Shown piece by piece: positions 14,382 through 23,200 of a stretch of DNA of 64,000 nucleotides. Below the pieces are notes generated by a model, which searched no databases, had not been told where the DNA came from, and saw only the letters and a program-made list of their open reading frames with translations. How positions within the stretch are numbered: position 1 is the first letter of the stretch; each line of letters opens with the position of its first letter. The stretch lies in the NCBI GenBank assembly GCA_964569085.1, contig CAZMTA010000019.1:7649-71648 (forward strand). Reading direction: 5' to 3'. A program made the translations under genes and the position numbers. Source of the stretch: JAJCZZ01 sp964569085. GTDB taxonomy: Bacteria > Gemmatimonadota > Gemmatimonadetes > Longimicrobiales > Gaopeijiaceae.

Positions 14382-16585
14382 GCACCCTCGCCCCCCGTCA
14401 GCCCGGGTGCGGGACCACCCGCACCGAGAGCCTGGTCCGCCTGGGGCTCAGCCCCGACAAGTGGGACTACCTGATCGCCCTCGCCGGGAACCCCAACGTC
14501 GGGAAGAGCACGGTCTTCAACGCCCTCACCGGGCTGCGCCAGCACACGGGGAACTGGCCCGGGAAGACCGTCATGCGCGCCGAGGGCGCCTTCGCCCACG
14601 AAGGGAAGCGGGTGAAGGTCGTGGACCTCCCCGGGACGTACTCCCTGCAGGCCGGCAGCGAGGACGAGGAGGTGGCCCGGGACTTCGTGCTCTTCGGCCG
14701 CCCCGACGTGACGCTGGTGGTGGTGGACGCCACCCGCCTGGAGCGGAACCTCAACCTCGTCCTCCAGATCCTGGACATCACGGACCGGGTCGTGGTCTTC
14801 GTGAACCTGGTCGACGAGGCCCGCCGCCACGGCGTGGCCGTGGACGTCGAGCGGCTCGAAGAGCGGCTGGGCGTGCCGGTGGTGGCGGGGATCGCCCGGG
14901 AGAAGGTCGGGATCGACGAGGCGCTGGAGCGCTGCCACGAGGTGGCCACCGGCCGGCGGACCACCCGTCCCTACCGCCTCGAGCGCCACGCCCCGGAGGT
15001 CGAGGAGGCGCTGGGCGAGCTGGCCGAGGTGGTGCGGGACGTCTACCCCCGGGTGCCCAACGCCCGCTGGGTGGCGCTCCGCCTCCTCAACGACGACGAG
15101 GCCGTGGAGGACGCCGTGGCCACCGGCGAGCTAGCCAGCCTGGGCTCCGACGACGAGCGCCCGGCGCCCCCGGAGGCGGACCGGGAGCGGGTGCTCTCCA
15201 CGGCGCGGTCCCTCCGGTGGGAGCTGCCCCCGGACTTCCACGACCACGTCATGGAGCGGACCTACGCCGCGGCCCAGGAGATCTCGGACTCGGTGCAGGC
15301 CCGGGGGCTGAAGAAGGTGGGGGTGAACATCGACGCGCGGCTGGACGGGCTCCTGACGAGCCGGTGGCTGGGCTTCCCCCTCATGCTCCTCATCCTGGCC
15401 ACGGTCTTCTGGATCACCATCGAGGGGGCCAACGTGCCCTCCTCCATGCTGGCCACCCTCCTCATCGACAACGGCCACGCCTGGCTGTCGGGCCTCGGGG
15501 AGGCGGTGGGGATGCCGTGGTGGCTGTCGGGCTTCCTCTTCGACGGGGTCTACCTGGCCACCGCCTGGGTCGTGGCCGTCATGCTCCCGCCCATGGCCAT
15601 CTTCTTCCCCCTCTTCACCCTCCTGGAGGACTTCGGCTACCTGCCCCGGGTGGCGTTCAACCTGGACTCGCTCTTCCGGAAGGCGGGGGCGCACGGGAAG
15701 CAGGCGCTGACCATGTGCATGGGCTTCGGCTGCAACGCCGCGGGCGTGGTGTCCACGCGGGTCATCGACAGCCCCCGGGAGCGCCTCATCGCCATCATCA
15801 CCAACAACTTCAGCCTCTGCAACGGACGCTGGCCCACCCAGATCCTCATCGCGGCCATCTTCGTCGGAGCCCTCGCGCCGGCCGCGGTCGCGGGGCTCGT
15901 CTCGGCGGCGGCGGTGGTGGGGATCGCGCTCCTGGGCATCCTCATGATGTTCGTGACGTCGTGGGGGCTCTCCAACACGGTCCTCCGGGGGGAGGCCAGC
16001 ACCTTCTCCCTGGAGCTGCCGCCCTACCGGCCGCCCAACGTCCTCCAGACGCTCTACACCTCGGTCATCGACCGGACCCTCATCGTCCTCTGGCGGGCGG
16101 TGGTCTTCGCGGTGCCGGCGGGCGCGGCCATCTGGCTCCTCTCGAACATCACCGTGGGCGGGGCGAGCCTGGCGGAGCACGCCGTCGGCTTCCTCGATCC
16201 CGTGGGCCTGCTCATCGGGCTCAACGGGGTGGTGCTCCTGGCCTACGTCGTGGCCATCCCGGCCAACGAGATCGTGATCCCCACCATCCTCATGCTGACG
16301 GTCCTCACCACGGGGATCGTGGGCACCGGCGAGGGCGCCGGGGTCATGTTCGAGCTGGACAGCATGGAGGCCACCGGCGAGGTCCTGCGGGCCGGGGGGT
16401 GGACCCTCCTGACCGCCGTCAACCTGATGCTGTTCAGCCTCCTCCATAACCCGTGCTCCACCACGATCTACACGATCTACAAGGAGACCCGGAGCGCGAA
16501 GTGGACCGCCGTGGCCACCTTCCTCCCGCTGGTCATGGGCTTCGTGGTGTGCTTCCTGGTGGCGCAGGTCTGGCGCCTGCTCTGA
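14378..16585 (+). CDS. feoB: FeoB ferrous iron transporter, second (clostridial-like) type
   Basis: This 735-residue inner-membrane protein has an N-terminal G domain with Gly-Asn-Pro-Asn-Val-Gly-Lys-Ser-Thr (37-45), Asp-Leu-Pro-Gly-Thr-Tyr-Ser-Leu and Asn-Leu-Val-Asp, followed by a FeoB membrane core. The gate motifs differ from classical FeoB: Met-Gly-Phe-Gly-Cys-Asn-Ala-Ala-Gly-Val replaces the Cys-x-Val-Pro-Ala-Ile gate, and Leu-Cys-Asn-Gly-Arg-Trp-Pro-Thr replaces Cys-x-Ala-Arg-Leu-Pro-Val-Tyr. This variant resembles FeoB proteins I know from Firmicutes. It is coupled by a 4-base overlap to the DtxR-FeoA regulator, whose FeoA domains may act as its partner in trans. Confidence 0.92.
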   Translation: MSTLAPRQPGCGTTRTESLVRLGLSPDKWDYLIALAGNPNVGKSTVFNALTGLRQHTGNWPGKTVMRAEGAFAHEGKRVKVVDLPGTYSLQAGSEDEEVARDFVLFGRPDVTLVVVDATRLERNLNLVLQILDITDRVVVFVNLVDEARRHGVAVDVERLEERLGVPVVAGIAREKVGIDEALERCHEVATGRRTTRPYRLERHAPEVEEALGELAEVVRDVYPRVPNARWVALRLLNDDEAVEDAVATGELASLGSDDERPAPPEADRERVLSTARSLRWELPPDFHDHVMERTYAAAQEISDSVQARGLKKVGVNIDARLDGLLTSRWLGFPLMLLILATVFWITIEGANVPSSMLATLLIDNGHAWLSGLGEAVGMPWWLSGFLFDGVYLATAWVVAVMLPPMAIFFPLFTLLEDFGYLPRVAFNLDSLFRKAGAHGKQALTMCMGFGCNAAGVVSTRVIDSPRERLIAIITNNFSLCNGRWPTQILIAAIFVGALAPAAVAGLVSAAAVVGIALLGILMMFVTSWGLSNTVLRGEASTFSLELPPYRPPNVLQTLYTSVIDRTLIVLWRAVVFAVPAGAAIWLLSNITVGGASLAEHAVGFLDPVGLLIGLNGVVLLAYVVAIPANEIVIPTILMLTVLTTGIVGTGEGAGVMFELDSMEATGEVLRAGGWTLLTAVNLMLFSLLHNPCSTTIYTIYKETRSAKWTAVATFLPLVMGFVVCFLVAQVWRLL

Positions 16586-16698
16586 GGCCTCCGGGCGCGC
16601 GCAGTCGAGGTTCTACGGACCTTTGACCCCGGGCCGCGGCGGCGGCATCGTAGGATCTCGCCCCCCGTGTCGCCCACCCTCCGCCGGAGCCCGCGCCC

Positions 16699-17523
16699 GT
16701 GGAACTGAACTCCATCATCGACCTCGTCGTCGCCCAGATCGTGGCCTGGACGCCCCGGATCCTCGGGGCCCTCGCCGTCCTTCTCCTGGGCTGGATCTTC
16801 GCCGGGTGGGCCCGCGGGTTCACCCGACGCGCCCTGGGACGCTCCACGGTGGACGCCGCGCTGATCCCCTTCGTGTCCGGGGTGGTCTACGTGGGCACCA
16901 TCGTCATGGTGGCCGTCACCGCCGTCGGAACCCTGGGCGTCTCCGCCAGCTCCTTCGTGGCGGTCATCGGTGCCGCGGGGCTGGCCATCGCGCTGGCCTT
17001 CCAGGGCACCTTCTCCAACTTCGCGGCGGGGATCATGCTCCTGACCTTCCGCCCCTTCCAGTCCGGGCACTTCGTGGAGGTCGCCGGGCAGTCGGGGACG
17101 GTGAAGGAGATCGGGATCTTCGCGTCCACGCTGGCCACCCCGGACAACGTCCAGATCCAGGTCCCCAACTCCGAGATCTTCGGCAACACCATCAAGAACT
17201 TCTCGGCCAACGACATCCGGCGCATCGACCTGGTGGTGGGCGTCGGCTACGACGACGACCTGGGCACCGCCGTGCGGGTCTGCCAGGACGTCATCGCCGC
17301 GGATCCCCGGGTTCTCTCCGAGCCCGAGGCCGTCGTGGCCGTCCACGAGATGGGCGACTCGTCGGTGAACCTGGTGGTGCGGCCGTGGGTCGCCACCCCG
17401 GACTACTGGGCCACCCGCTGGGACCTGACCCGGGCGCTCAAGGAGCAGATCGAGGCGGCCGGATGCTCGATCCCGTATCCGCAGCGGGACGTGCACCTCT
17501 TCCAGGAGGGCGCCCAGGCCTGA
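16699..17523 (+). CDS. MscS-type small-conductance mechanosensitive channel
   Basis: This 274-residue inner-membrane channel has three hydrophobic segments (about 15-38, 54-78 and 83-115). The pore helix has the Ala/Gly-rich packing of MscS (Ala-Ala-Gly-Leu-Ala-Ile-Ala-Leu-Ala-Phe-Gln-Gly), followed by Asn-Phe-Ala-Ala-Gly-Ile and the beta domain with Val-Pro-Asn-Ser. The length is close to that of E. coli MscS (286). It releases solutes on osmotic downshock. The GTG start at 16699 begins directly before the first helix. No convincing promoter was found in the 113 bases after feoB2, so read-through from that operon is possible. Confidence 0.93.
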   Translation: MELNSIIDLVVAQIVAWTPRILGALAVLLLGWIFAGWARGFTRRALGRSTVDAALIPFVSGVVYVGTIVMVAVTAVGTLGVSASSFVAVIGAAGLAIALAFQGTFSNFAAGIMLLTFRPFQSGHFVEVAGQSGTVKEIGIFASTLATPDNVQIQVPNSEIFGNTIKNFSANDIRRIDLVVGVGYDDDLGTAVRVCQDVIAADPRVLSEPEAVVAVHEMGDSSVNLVVRPWVATPDYWATRWDLTRALKEQIEAAGCSIPYPQRDVHLFQEGAQA

Positions 17524-17595
17524 GGGACGGGGCGGGCCGGCGTCGGCGGGCCCAGCCCCGGGAGACGGTGCGCCCGGCCGTCGCGGCCGTCGCGC

Positions 17596-18063
17596 TCAGC
17601 TCCCGGGGCGGGCGCTCCCGTCCAGGTGTCGGGCGAGGGCGTCCAGCTCCCGGCGGCTGGCTCGCTCGAAGGGCTCCTGGAGGAAGCGTCCCACCACCCG
17701 GCCTGCGGTGCCGAGGCCACTTCCCTCGCCCCGGAGCGTGAGGGTCGTCCCCCCGTCCCGGGGCGTCAGCGTCCAGGTGAAGACGTAGGTCCCCCGCCGC
17801 GCGGTGCCCGCGTCGCCGTCCACCTGGAGGACCAGGCGGCGCGGGGCGTCCAGCTCCGCCACCTCCACCACCTCCGTGGCCTCGGCTCCGAAGAGGTCCC
17901 GCGTCTCCCGCCAGCGGGTGCCGGGCCCGAAGCCGTCTCCGGCCAGGCGCTCCACCGAGCGGAGGTCGGGGCGCCAGGCCGCCCGGGCATCCAGGTCGGA
18001 CAGGGCCGCCATGACCCGCTCCGGGGGGTGGTCCAGGTGTCGGCTCAGCTCGTAGTCGATCAT
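17596..18063 (-). CDS. SRPBCC (START/Bet v1-like) family protein
   Basis: This 155-residue cytosolic protein follows the polyketide-cyclase/START fold pattern: an N-terminal Tyr-Glu-Leu-Ser-Arg-His-Leu-Asp-His-Pro-Pro-Glu-Arg-Val, a helix, then alternating strands with Gly-Thr-Arg-Trp-Arg-Glu and Tyr-Val-Phe-Thr-Trp-Thr-Leu-Thr-Pro, and a long C-terminal helix. Such domains bind hydrophobic ligands, but the ligand cannot be predicted. It is a single gene, convergent with mscS and divergent from the outer-membrane protein gene. Confidence 0.8.
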   Translation of the reverse strand: MIDYELSRHLDHPPERVMAALSDLDARAAWRPDLRSVERLAGDGFGPGTRWRETRDLFGAEATEVVEVAELDAPRRLVLQVDGDAGTARRGTYVFTWTLTPRDGGTTLTLRGEGSGLGTAGRVVGRFLQEPFERASRRELDALARHLDGSARPGS

Positions 18064-18147
18064 GGTCGGATGGGGTGCGGGACGGCGGGAGAGTGGAAGC
18101 TAGAGGCCGGGGCGGGCGGGGCCAAACGGGCGCCCTGATTTTCTTCG

Positions 18148-18175
18148 TTGTGCATTCCCGCCGGTTCGGTAGATT
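18148..18175 (+). promoter_or_regulatory. Candidate promoter of the outer-membrane protein gene
   Basis: TTGTGC (18148-18153) and TAGATT (18170-18175) are separated by 16 bases, the same architecture and the same -10 hexamer as at 13247-13274. The start codon is 62 bases downstream. Confidence 0.4.
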
Positions 18176-18237
18176 GGGCGTCTCGGACGGATCCCCCCCG
18201 ATCCCACGATCGCCGCCTGACCACTCTGGAGACCCCC

Positions 18238-18912
18238 ATGCGGAACCGCGCGCTCGCGCTCCTCTTCCTCGGCCTGATGGCCTCGTCCCCCCTGGCGCTC
18301 TCGGGCCAGGGCTTTGCCGTCGGCGTCCGCGCCGGCACCCTCGGCCTGGGCGTCGAGGCCGCCGTGCCCCTCGGCGAGCGCGCGGCGCTCCGGGGCGGGT
18401 ACGGCTTCCTGCCCGTCGAGCCCGAGGCCACCATCGACGACATCGACTTCACCTTCACCCCCCCGGAGAACTGGTTCAACGTGGGGGCGGACCTCTACCT
18501 GGGCGGCGGCTTCCGCATCGGCGGAGGCATGCTCTTCCGGGACGCCGATCCCAGCATGGTGGGCGAGATCAGCGCGTCGGGCAGCGTGGAGATCGGGGAC
18601 CGGACGTACACACGGACCGAGATCGCCACCCTCAACGGGGTGCTGGACTCCAAGGACCAGGCGCCGTACGCGCTCCTCGGCTTCGGCCGCCACACCGCCG
18701 CCGGGGTCGGGCTCTTCGTGGATCTGGGCGTGGCCTTCACGGGCGACCCCGAGGTGCTCCTCGAGGCCGAGGGAGATCCGCAGATCGTGAACTCCGCGGA
18801 GTTCCAGGCGGAGCTGCGGAAGCAGGAGCAGCAGACCGAGGACGACCTGCCCTCCTACGCGAAGCTCTGGCCGATCCTGAACGTCGGCCTGAAGATCGGG
18901 CTGGGCGGCTGA
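18238..18912 (+). CDS. Secreted, probable outer-membrane beta-barrel protein
   Basis: This 224-residue protein starts with a clear signal peptide (hydrophobic Leu-Ala-Leu-Leu-Phe-Leu-Gly-Leu-Met-Ala, cleavage probably after Ser-Gly-Gln at about 23). The mature part alternates Gly and hydrophobic residues in short strands (Gly-Val-Arg-Ala-Gly-Thr-Leu-Gly-Leu-Gly-Val-Glu-Ala-Ala-Val, later Gly-Gly-Gly-Phe-Arg-Ile-Gly-Gly-Gly-Met-Leu-Phe), ending in Leu-Lys-Ile-Gly-Leu-Gly-Gly. This suggests an 8- to 10-strand barrel of the OmpA/OmpW size class. A charged helical insertion with Lys-Gln-Glu-Gln-Gln-Thr-Glu-Asp-Asp precedes the last strand. No specific family is recognised. Confidence 0.75.
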   Translation: MRNRALALLFLGLMASSPLALSGQGFAVGVRAGTLGLGVEAAVPLGERAALRGGYGFLPVEPEATIDDIDFTFTPPENWFNVGADLYLGGGFRIGGGMLFRDADPSMVGEISASGSVEIGDRTYTRTEIATLNGVLDSKDQAPYALLGFGRHTAAGVGLFVDLGVAFTGDPEVLLEAEGDPQIVNSAEFQAELRKQEQQTEDDLPSYAKLWPILNVGLKIGLGG

Positions 18913-18947
18913 CGCACGGCTCCCCGGCGGCGCGCCGCCGACCGACG

Positions 18948-18987
18948 ACGAGAGGCCCGTCCCGGACGTCCGGGACGGGCCTCTCGT
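18948..18987. terminator. 40-bp perfect palindrome, probable bidirectional terminator
   Basis: Bases 18948-18967 are the exact reverse complement of 18968-18987, so either strand's RNA can form a long uninterrupted G+C-rich hairpin. It sits between two convergent genes (the outer-membrane protein and the lone receiver). There is no T tract. Confidence 0.7.
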
Positions 18988-19021
18988 GCGTCGGGCCCCG
19001 AGTCCTTCCTGGGGGGCGGCC

Positions 19022-19426
19022 TCAGCCGGCCTGGTCCAGCAGCTCCTCCACCGCCTCGACGAGCGCCTCCACGGAGAAGGGCTTCGGGAGGAAGGGCTGA
19101 CCGGCTTGCTGGATCTGGCGGCGGCCCGAGGTGAAGGAGGAGTATCCCGAGGTGAAGAGGATGGGGGTGCCCGGCGCCCGCGCCTGGAGCGCATTGCCGG
19201 CCTCCCGTCCGTCGAGACCCGGAAGCACCAGGTCGCAGATGATGAGGTCCACCCCGCCCGGGCGCGCGTCCACCCTGCGGAAGGCCTCCTGGGCGTTCTC
19301 CGCCTCGAGCACGCGGAACCCGTTGCGCTCCAGAACCTTGCGGACGACGTCGCGGATGGACGGGTCGTCGTCCAGCACCAGGACGGTGCCGCGACGGGAG
19401 GACGGGGTGCTCTCGGACTCGGTCAT
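19022..19426 (-). CDS. Stand-alone response-regulator receiver (CheY-like)
   Basis: This 134-residue protein is a single receiver domain without an output domain. It has the acidic Asp19/Asp20/Asp21 pocket, phospho-acceptor Asp65 in Ile-Cys-Asp-Leu-Val-Leu-Pro-Gly, Thr92/Ser93 in Phe-Thr-Ser-Gly-Tyr and Lys115 in Leu-Pro-Lys-Pro-Phe. The ATG at 19426 leaves a short Ser-rich N terminus. It resembles the C-terminal receivers of the hybrid kinases in this window, so it could be a phosphorelay intermediate, but no kinase is adjacent. It is divergent from the hydrolase gene. Confidence 0.92.
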   Translation of the reverse strand: MTESESTPSSRRGTVLVLDDDPSIRDVVRKVLERNGFRVLEAENAQEAFRRVDARPGGVDLIICDLVLPGLDGREAGNALQARAPGTPILFTSGYSSFTSGRRQIQQAGQPFLPKPFSVEALVEAVEELLDQAG

Positions 19427-19493
19427 GGCTCCTCCGGGGGGCCCCTGGGGAGGCCCTGGACGCGGACGCATTCTCACGTTCGAATCTAACCAT

Positions 19494-20168
19494 ATGCGGA
19501 CCAGCCACGACGGACGGATGCCGGACGGCTCGGGCGGGGAGGTGGGTTACCGCCTCCGCGCGCCGCAGTCGCCGGTGGGCCTGCTGGTGCTGGCCCACGG
19601 GGCCGGGGCCGGGATGGACCACCCCTTCATGGAGGCCGTTTCGGACGGACTGGTGGAGCGCGGCCTGGCGGTCCTGCGCTACGACTTCGCCTACATGGAG
19701 GGGCGGGGATGGCCGCCGGACCGCCCGCCGGCGTTGGTGGCGACGGTCCGGGCGGCGGTGGCCCGGGGCGTGGAGCTCGCGGAGGGGCTACCGGTCTTCG
19801 CGGGCGGAAAGTCCCTGGGGGGGCGCATGACCTCCACCGCCGCCGCCGAGGGCGGCCTCGACGAGGTACGCGGTCTGGTCTTCCTGGGCTTTCCCCTCCA
19901 CACGGCCAAGCGGCCCGCGACGAAGCGGGCCGACCACCTGGCCCGGGTGGACCTCCCCATGCTCTTGGTCCAGGGGACCCGGGACCGCCTGGCGGACCTG
20001 GACCTCCTGGGGCGCGTGCTCGACGACCTGGAGCCCCGGCCCGACCTCCACGTGGTGGAGGGCGCGGACCACGGCTTCGAGGTCCTGAAGCGGTCGGGGC
20101 GGGCGCCCGCCGAGGTCCTGGCGGAAGTCTGTCGGGCCGTGGCCGGGTGGGTGGCGGACCGGGTCTGA
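19494..20168 (+). CDS. Alpha/beta hydrolase of the KANL3/Tex30 type
   Basis: This 224-residue cytosolic protein has the KANL3/Tex30-like alpha/beta hydrolase pattern. It shows an early His-Gly-Ala-Gly-Ala-Gly-Met-Asp-His-Pro oxyanion region, Tyr-Asp-Phe after strand 4, nucleophile Ser107 in Gly-Gly-Lys-Ser-Leu-Gly-Gly-Arg, Asp165 in Gln-Gly-Thr-Arg-Asp, and His194 in Gly-Ala-Asp-His-Gly-Phe. All three catalytic residues are therefore in place. The ATG at 19494 is the first start after the divergent receiver gene. The substrate is unknown; related proteins are called dienelactone-hydrolase-like. Confidence 0.85.
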   Translation: MRTSHDGRMPDGSGGEVGYRLRAPQSPVGLLVLAHGAGAGMDHPFMEAVSDGLVERGLAVLRYDFAYMEGRGWPPDRPPALVATVRAAVARGVELAEGLPVFAGGKSLGGRMTSTAAAEGGLDEVRGLVFLGFPLHTAKRPATKRADHLARVDLPMLLVQGTRDRLADLDLLGRVLDDLEPRPDLHVVEGADHGFEVLKRSGRAPAEVLAEVCRAVAGWVADRV

Positions 20169-20226
20169 CCCGGCGCCACCGCCGCGCCGGCCTCAACCGC
20201 GCGGCCCCCTCGCGTGTCCACGTCGG

Positions 20227-20256
20227 TTGACCGGAGCCCCCGCCCTCCGGCATTCT
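20227..20256 (+). promoter_or_regulatory. Candidate promoter of the VPS10-like gene
   Basis: TTGACC (20227-20232) and CATTCT (20251-20256) are separated by 18 bases, 40 bases before the start codon. The -35 is close to consensus. Confidence 0.35.
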
Positions 20257-20295
20257 CAGCGTTCCCGCAACACCCTCGATCGGAAGGATCCCGGC

Positions 20296-23200
20296 ATGTC
20301 CAAGACGTCCCTCTTCGCCTCCCTGCTCACCGCCGCCGCCCTCGTCGTGGCGACCCCGGCCCAGCCCGCGGCCGCCCAGGACGGCGGTGCCGCCATCGAC
20401 GGGCCCGCCTCGGTCTTCACCGACCTGGGCTACCGCAGCGTCGGCCCCTCCCGGGGCGGCCGCGTCACCGCCGTGGCCGGCCACCGCGCCCACCCCCACA
20501 CCTTCTACATGGGGGCCGTGGGCGGCGGGGTCTGGAAGACGGAGAACTACGGGATGACCTGGGTGCCCATCTCCGACGGGTACCTCAACACCGGCTCCAT
20601 CGGAGCCATCCGGGTCGCCGGGTCCGACCCCGACGTGATCTACGTGGGCACCGGCTCCGACGGCATCCGCAGCAACGTCATCATGGGGAAGGGCGTCTTC
20701 CGGTCCGACGACGCCGGCGAGACGTGGCGGTACCTGGGGCTGGAGCGCACCGGCCAGATCGGCGCGGTGGAGATCCACCCCGAGAACCCCGACGTGGCGT
20801 ACGTGGCCGCGCTGGGGAACGCCTGGGGGAAGAACCCGGAGCGGGGCGTCTACCGGACCACCGACGGCGGCGAGAGCTGGGACCACGTCCTCTTCACCTC
20901 GGACTCGGTGGGCGCCATCGACCTGGAGCTGAACCCCGAGGACCCCGACGAGATCTACGCGTCCATGTGGCGGGGCGAGCGGAAGCCCTGGACCATCATC
21001 TCCGGGATGGAGGCCTCCGGCCGCGAGGACGGCATCTGGAAGTCCACCGACGGCGGGGACACGTGGGAGTACGTCTCCGAGGGCCTGCCCTCCGGCCTGA
21101 TCGGGAAGATCGACCTGGCCGTGACCCCGGCGGACCCGGACCTGGTCATGGCGGTGGTGGAGACGACGGACCCGAACGAGGGCGTGTACCGCTCCGACGA
21201 TCGGGGTGAGACGTGGCGTCTCACGTCGAACCAGGCGGGCCTCATGAACCGGCCCTTCTACTACACCAACATCGACATCGACCCCGTCGATCCCGACCGG
21301 GTCTTCGTGAACAACGAGGGCTTCTACGTGTCGCTGGACGGGGGCTCGACCTTCGAGCGCCGCTCCACGCCCCACGGGGACAACCACGACATCTGGGTGA
21401 ACCCCGACGACAACGACATCTGGGTCCAGTCCAACGACGGCGGGGCCAACGTGACGCTGGACGGGGGAGCCACCTGGTCCACCCAGCTCAACCAGCCCAC
21501 CGCCGAGCTGTACCAGGTGGACGTGGACGACAACTACCCCTACTGGCTGTACGCGGGGCAGCAGGACAACAGCACCATCATGATCCCCTCGGATCCCCCG
21601 GAGGAGAGCGCTCCGGGCGGCCACACGGGGTACTGGAAGGACATCGGCGGCTGCGAGACCGGACCGGTGGTCCCCAAGCCCGGCGATCCGGACATCGTCT
21701 ACGCCAACTGCAAGGGCCGCTTCGGACGCTACAACCACGAGACCGGGCAGGAGAAGCAGTACTACGTGGGCTTCGTGAACCTCTACGGGGTGAACCCGGA
21801 GGAGCTGCCCTTCCGCTTCCAGCGCACCGTGCCCATCGAGGTCTCGCCCCACGACCCGAACATGGTCTACCACGGCTCGCAGTACGTGCACAAGACGGTG
21901 GACGACGGCGTGACCTGGGAGACCATCAGCCCCGACCTCACCGCCTTCCGCCCGGAGCGCCAGGTCGTGTCCGGCGCGCCCATCACCCGGGACATCACCG
22001 GTGAGGAGCACTACTCGGTGCTCTACGCCATCGAGGAGTCGCCGCTCCAGGCCGGCCTCATCTGGACCGGGGCCAACGACGGCCCGGTGCACGTGACCCG
22101 CGACGGCGGGGAGAGCTGGACCGACGTCACCCCCGAGGGCATGCCCCCGGAGGGACGCATCAACATCATCGATCCCTCGCCCCACGATCCGGCCAAGGCG
22201 TACGTGGCCGGGTACCGCACGCTCCTGGGCGACTTCACGCCCTTCATCTACAAGACCGAGGACTACGGCGAGAGCTGGACGCTCCTCACCCCCGGGGACA
22301 ACGGCATCCCGTCCGACTACCCGGCGCGGGTGATCCGCGAGGACCCGGAGGTGGAGGGGCTCCTCTACGCCGGGACCGAGTTCGGCATGTTCGTCTCCTT
22401 CGACGACGGCGAGAGCTGGGAGCCCTTCCAGTTCAACCTGCCCACCACGCCCATCACGGACATCAAGCTCGTGGACGGGGACCTGGCGCTCTCCACCATG
22501 GGCCGCGGGTTCTGGATCATGGACGACCTGTCGCCCATCCGGCAGTGGGCCCGGACCATGGCCACGGCCGACGCCCACCTCTTCCAGCCCTCGGACGTGA
22601 TCCGGCGGCGGGGCGGCGGCGGATACGGCTTCGGAGGCGCCACGCCGGACGAGCCCCAGTGGTCGCCGGCCGGGGTCTACGTGGACTACCACCTGCCCGA
22701 CGGCGCCGACGAGGTCACCCTCGAGTTCATGGACGCCCGCGGCACGGTGCTCCGGACCTTCGAGTCCGAGGGGCCGGGGACGACCACGAGCCGGGAGCAG
22801 GGGATGCGGGCGCCGTACTTCGCCCGCAGCGGGCAGCCCGTGGTGGACGCCTCCGAGGGGGCGCACCGCTTCGTGTGGGATCTGACCGTGCCCGGCCCCG
22901 AGGGCTCGCGGCGCTCCGGTCCCATGGTCGTGCCGGGCGAGTACCAGGTCCGCATGACCGCGGACGGCCGCACCCAGACGCGCTCCTTCGAGGTCCTCAT
23001 GGATCCGCGGGTGGCGGCCGACGGCGTGACGGTGGCCGACCTCCAGGCCCAGTACGACCTGGCGCTGGACATCATCGACGCCATGAACTCGGCGGACGAG
23101 ACCATCGAGCGCCTCGAGGACGCCATGCGGCGCGCCGCCGAGGGCTCGGACGTGCGGGAGGACCTCCGGGAGATCCAGGACGCCCTGGTCACCGACGAGA

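Noticed and set aside
16620..16680. Promoter of mscS from TTGACC and TAGGAT
   Set aside because: The two hexamers are 22 bases apart, too far for a sigma70 promoter, so I did not list it.
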